Origin: Lysobacteraceae bacterium | Lineage (GTDB): Bacteria; Pseudomonadota; Gammaproteobacteria; DSM-19610 | Direction: 5' to 3' | NCBI GenBank assembly: GCA_020201295.1 | Contig: JAIVHA010000054.1 | Span: 1-6,023 of the forward strand | DNA: 6,023 bases | In this document: piece after piece, positions 6,011-6,023 of the stretch | How the letters are laid out: the number at the start of each line of letters is the position of its first letter | How positions within the stretch are numbered: the stretch's first letter is position 1 | Notes under the pieces: model-generated | The model's input: the letters and a program-made list of their open reading frames with translations, nothing else | The model's database searches: none | What the model was told of the DNA's origin: nothing | Translations under genes and position numbers: made by a program

Positions 6011-6023
6011 TGGCTGGGACGGG

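Larger units (their letters stand above)
5684..6023. other. Gene-free right end with repeat and possible promoter
   Basis: These 340 bp have no convincing coding sequence. Nearest the lipoprotein (5684-5749) is an A/T-rich stretch that must hold its promoter, though I see no clear -35/-10 pair. Then comes the 78-bp palindromic repeat (5750-5827). An unassigned stretch runs to about 5930, followed by a TATAAT and AGGAG pair pointing rightward. Confidence 0.5.

Noticed and set aside
5897..6022. Minus-strand open frame from the right edge to about 5897 (contains MVAWKLLCRGLYPTGLLRS)
   Set aside because: No ribosome-binding site and no recognisable family; it crosses the plus-strand TATAAT and AGGAG signals. 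It could only be judged with sequence beyond the edge.

Overview
The window holds six protein-coding genes, one of them cut by the left edge, and looks like ordinary chromosome from a Gram-negative bacterium, most likely a gammaproteobacterium. The evidence for that is the Shine-Dalgarno-led genes, a periplasmic BON-domain protein, a diderm-type lipoprotein, a DUF218 envelope protein and a REP-like palindromic repeat. The genus cannot be told from the sequence alone. The long P-type ATPase gene is clearly GC-rich, while the flanking genes and gaps contain much more A/T.

Layout, left to right. (1) Positions 1-234, minus strand: the N-terminal part of a secreted BON-domain protein, running off the left edge. 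(2) A gap of about 300 bp separates it from a divergent 57-residue YqaE/Pmp3-family membrane peptide at 536-709, plus strand. (3) A membrane-anchored endonuclease/exonuclease/phosphatase (EEP) family protein follows at 751-1938, close enough to share a transcript. (4) After a gap with a good extended -10 promoter comes a P2-type cation-transporting ATPase at 2087-4483. Its catalytic core is intact, but the C-terminal membrane block (most of TM7 to TM10) appears to have been removed in frame. (5) A DUF218 (SanA/ElyC/YdcF-like) membrane protein lies at 4603-5223; its start region looks frameshifted. A strong intrinsic terminator sits at 5252-5290. (6) Convergent to it is a small lipoprotein at 5294-5683, minus strand. 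(7) The last 340 bp hold no clear gene. They contain a 78-bp palindromic interspersed repeat (5750-5827) and, near the right edge, a possible promoter and ribosome-binding site that may serve a gene beyond the window.

Functionally, most products act at or beyond the inner membrane: a BON protein, a Pmp3-type peptide, an anchored EEP hydrolase, an ion pump, a DUF218 protein and a lipoprotein. That suggests an envelope or ion/osmotic stress theme, but nothing in the sequence shows that they form one system. I found no CRISPR array, tRNA, rRNA, transposase, phage gene or recognisable defence system. The points most worth checking are the ATPase C-terminal deletion, the DUF218 N-terminal frameshift, the His-to-Gln change in the EEP protein and the palindromic repeat.
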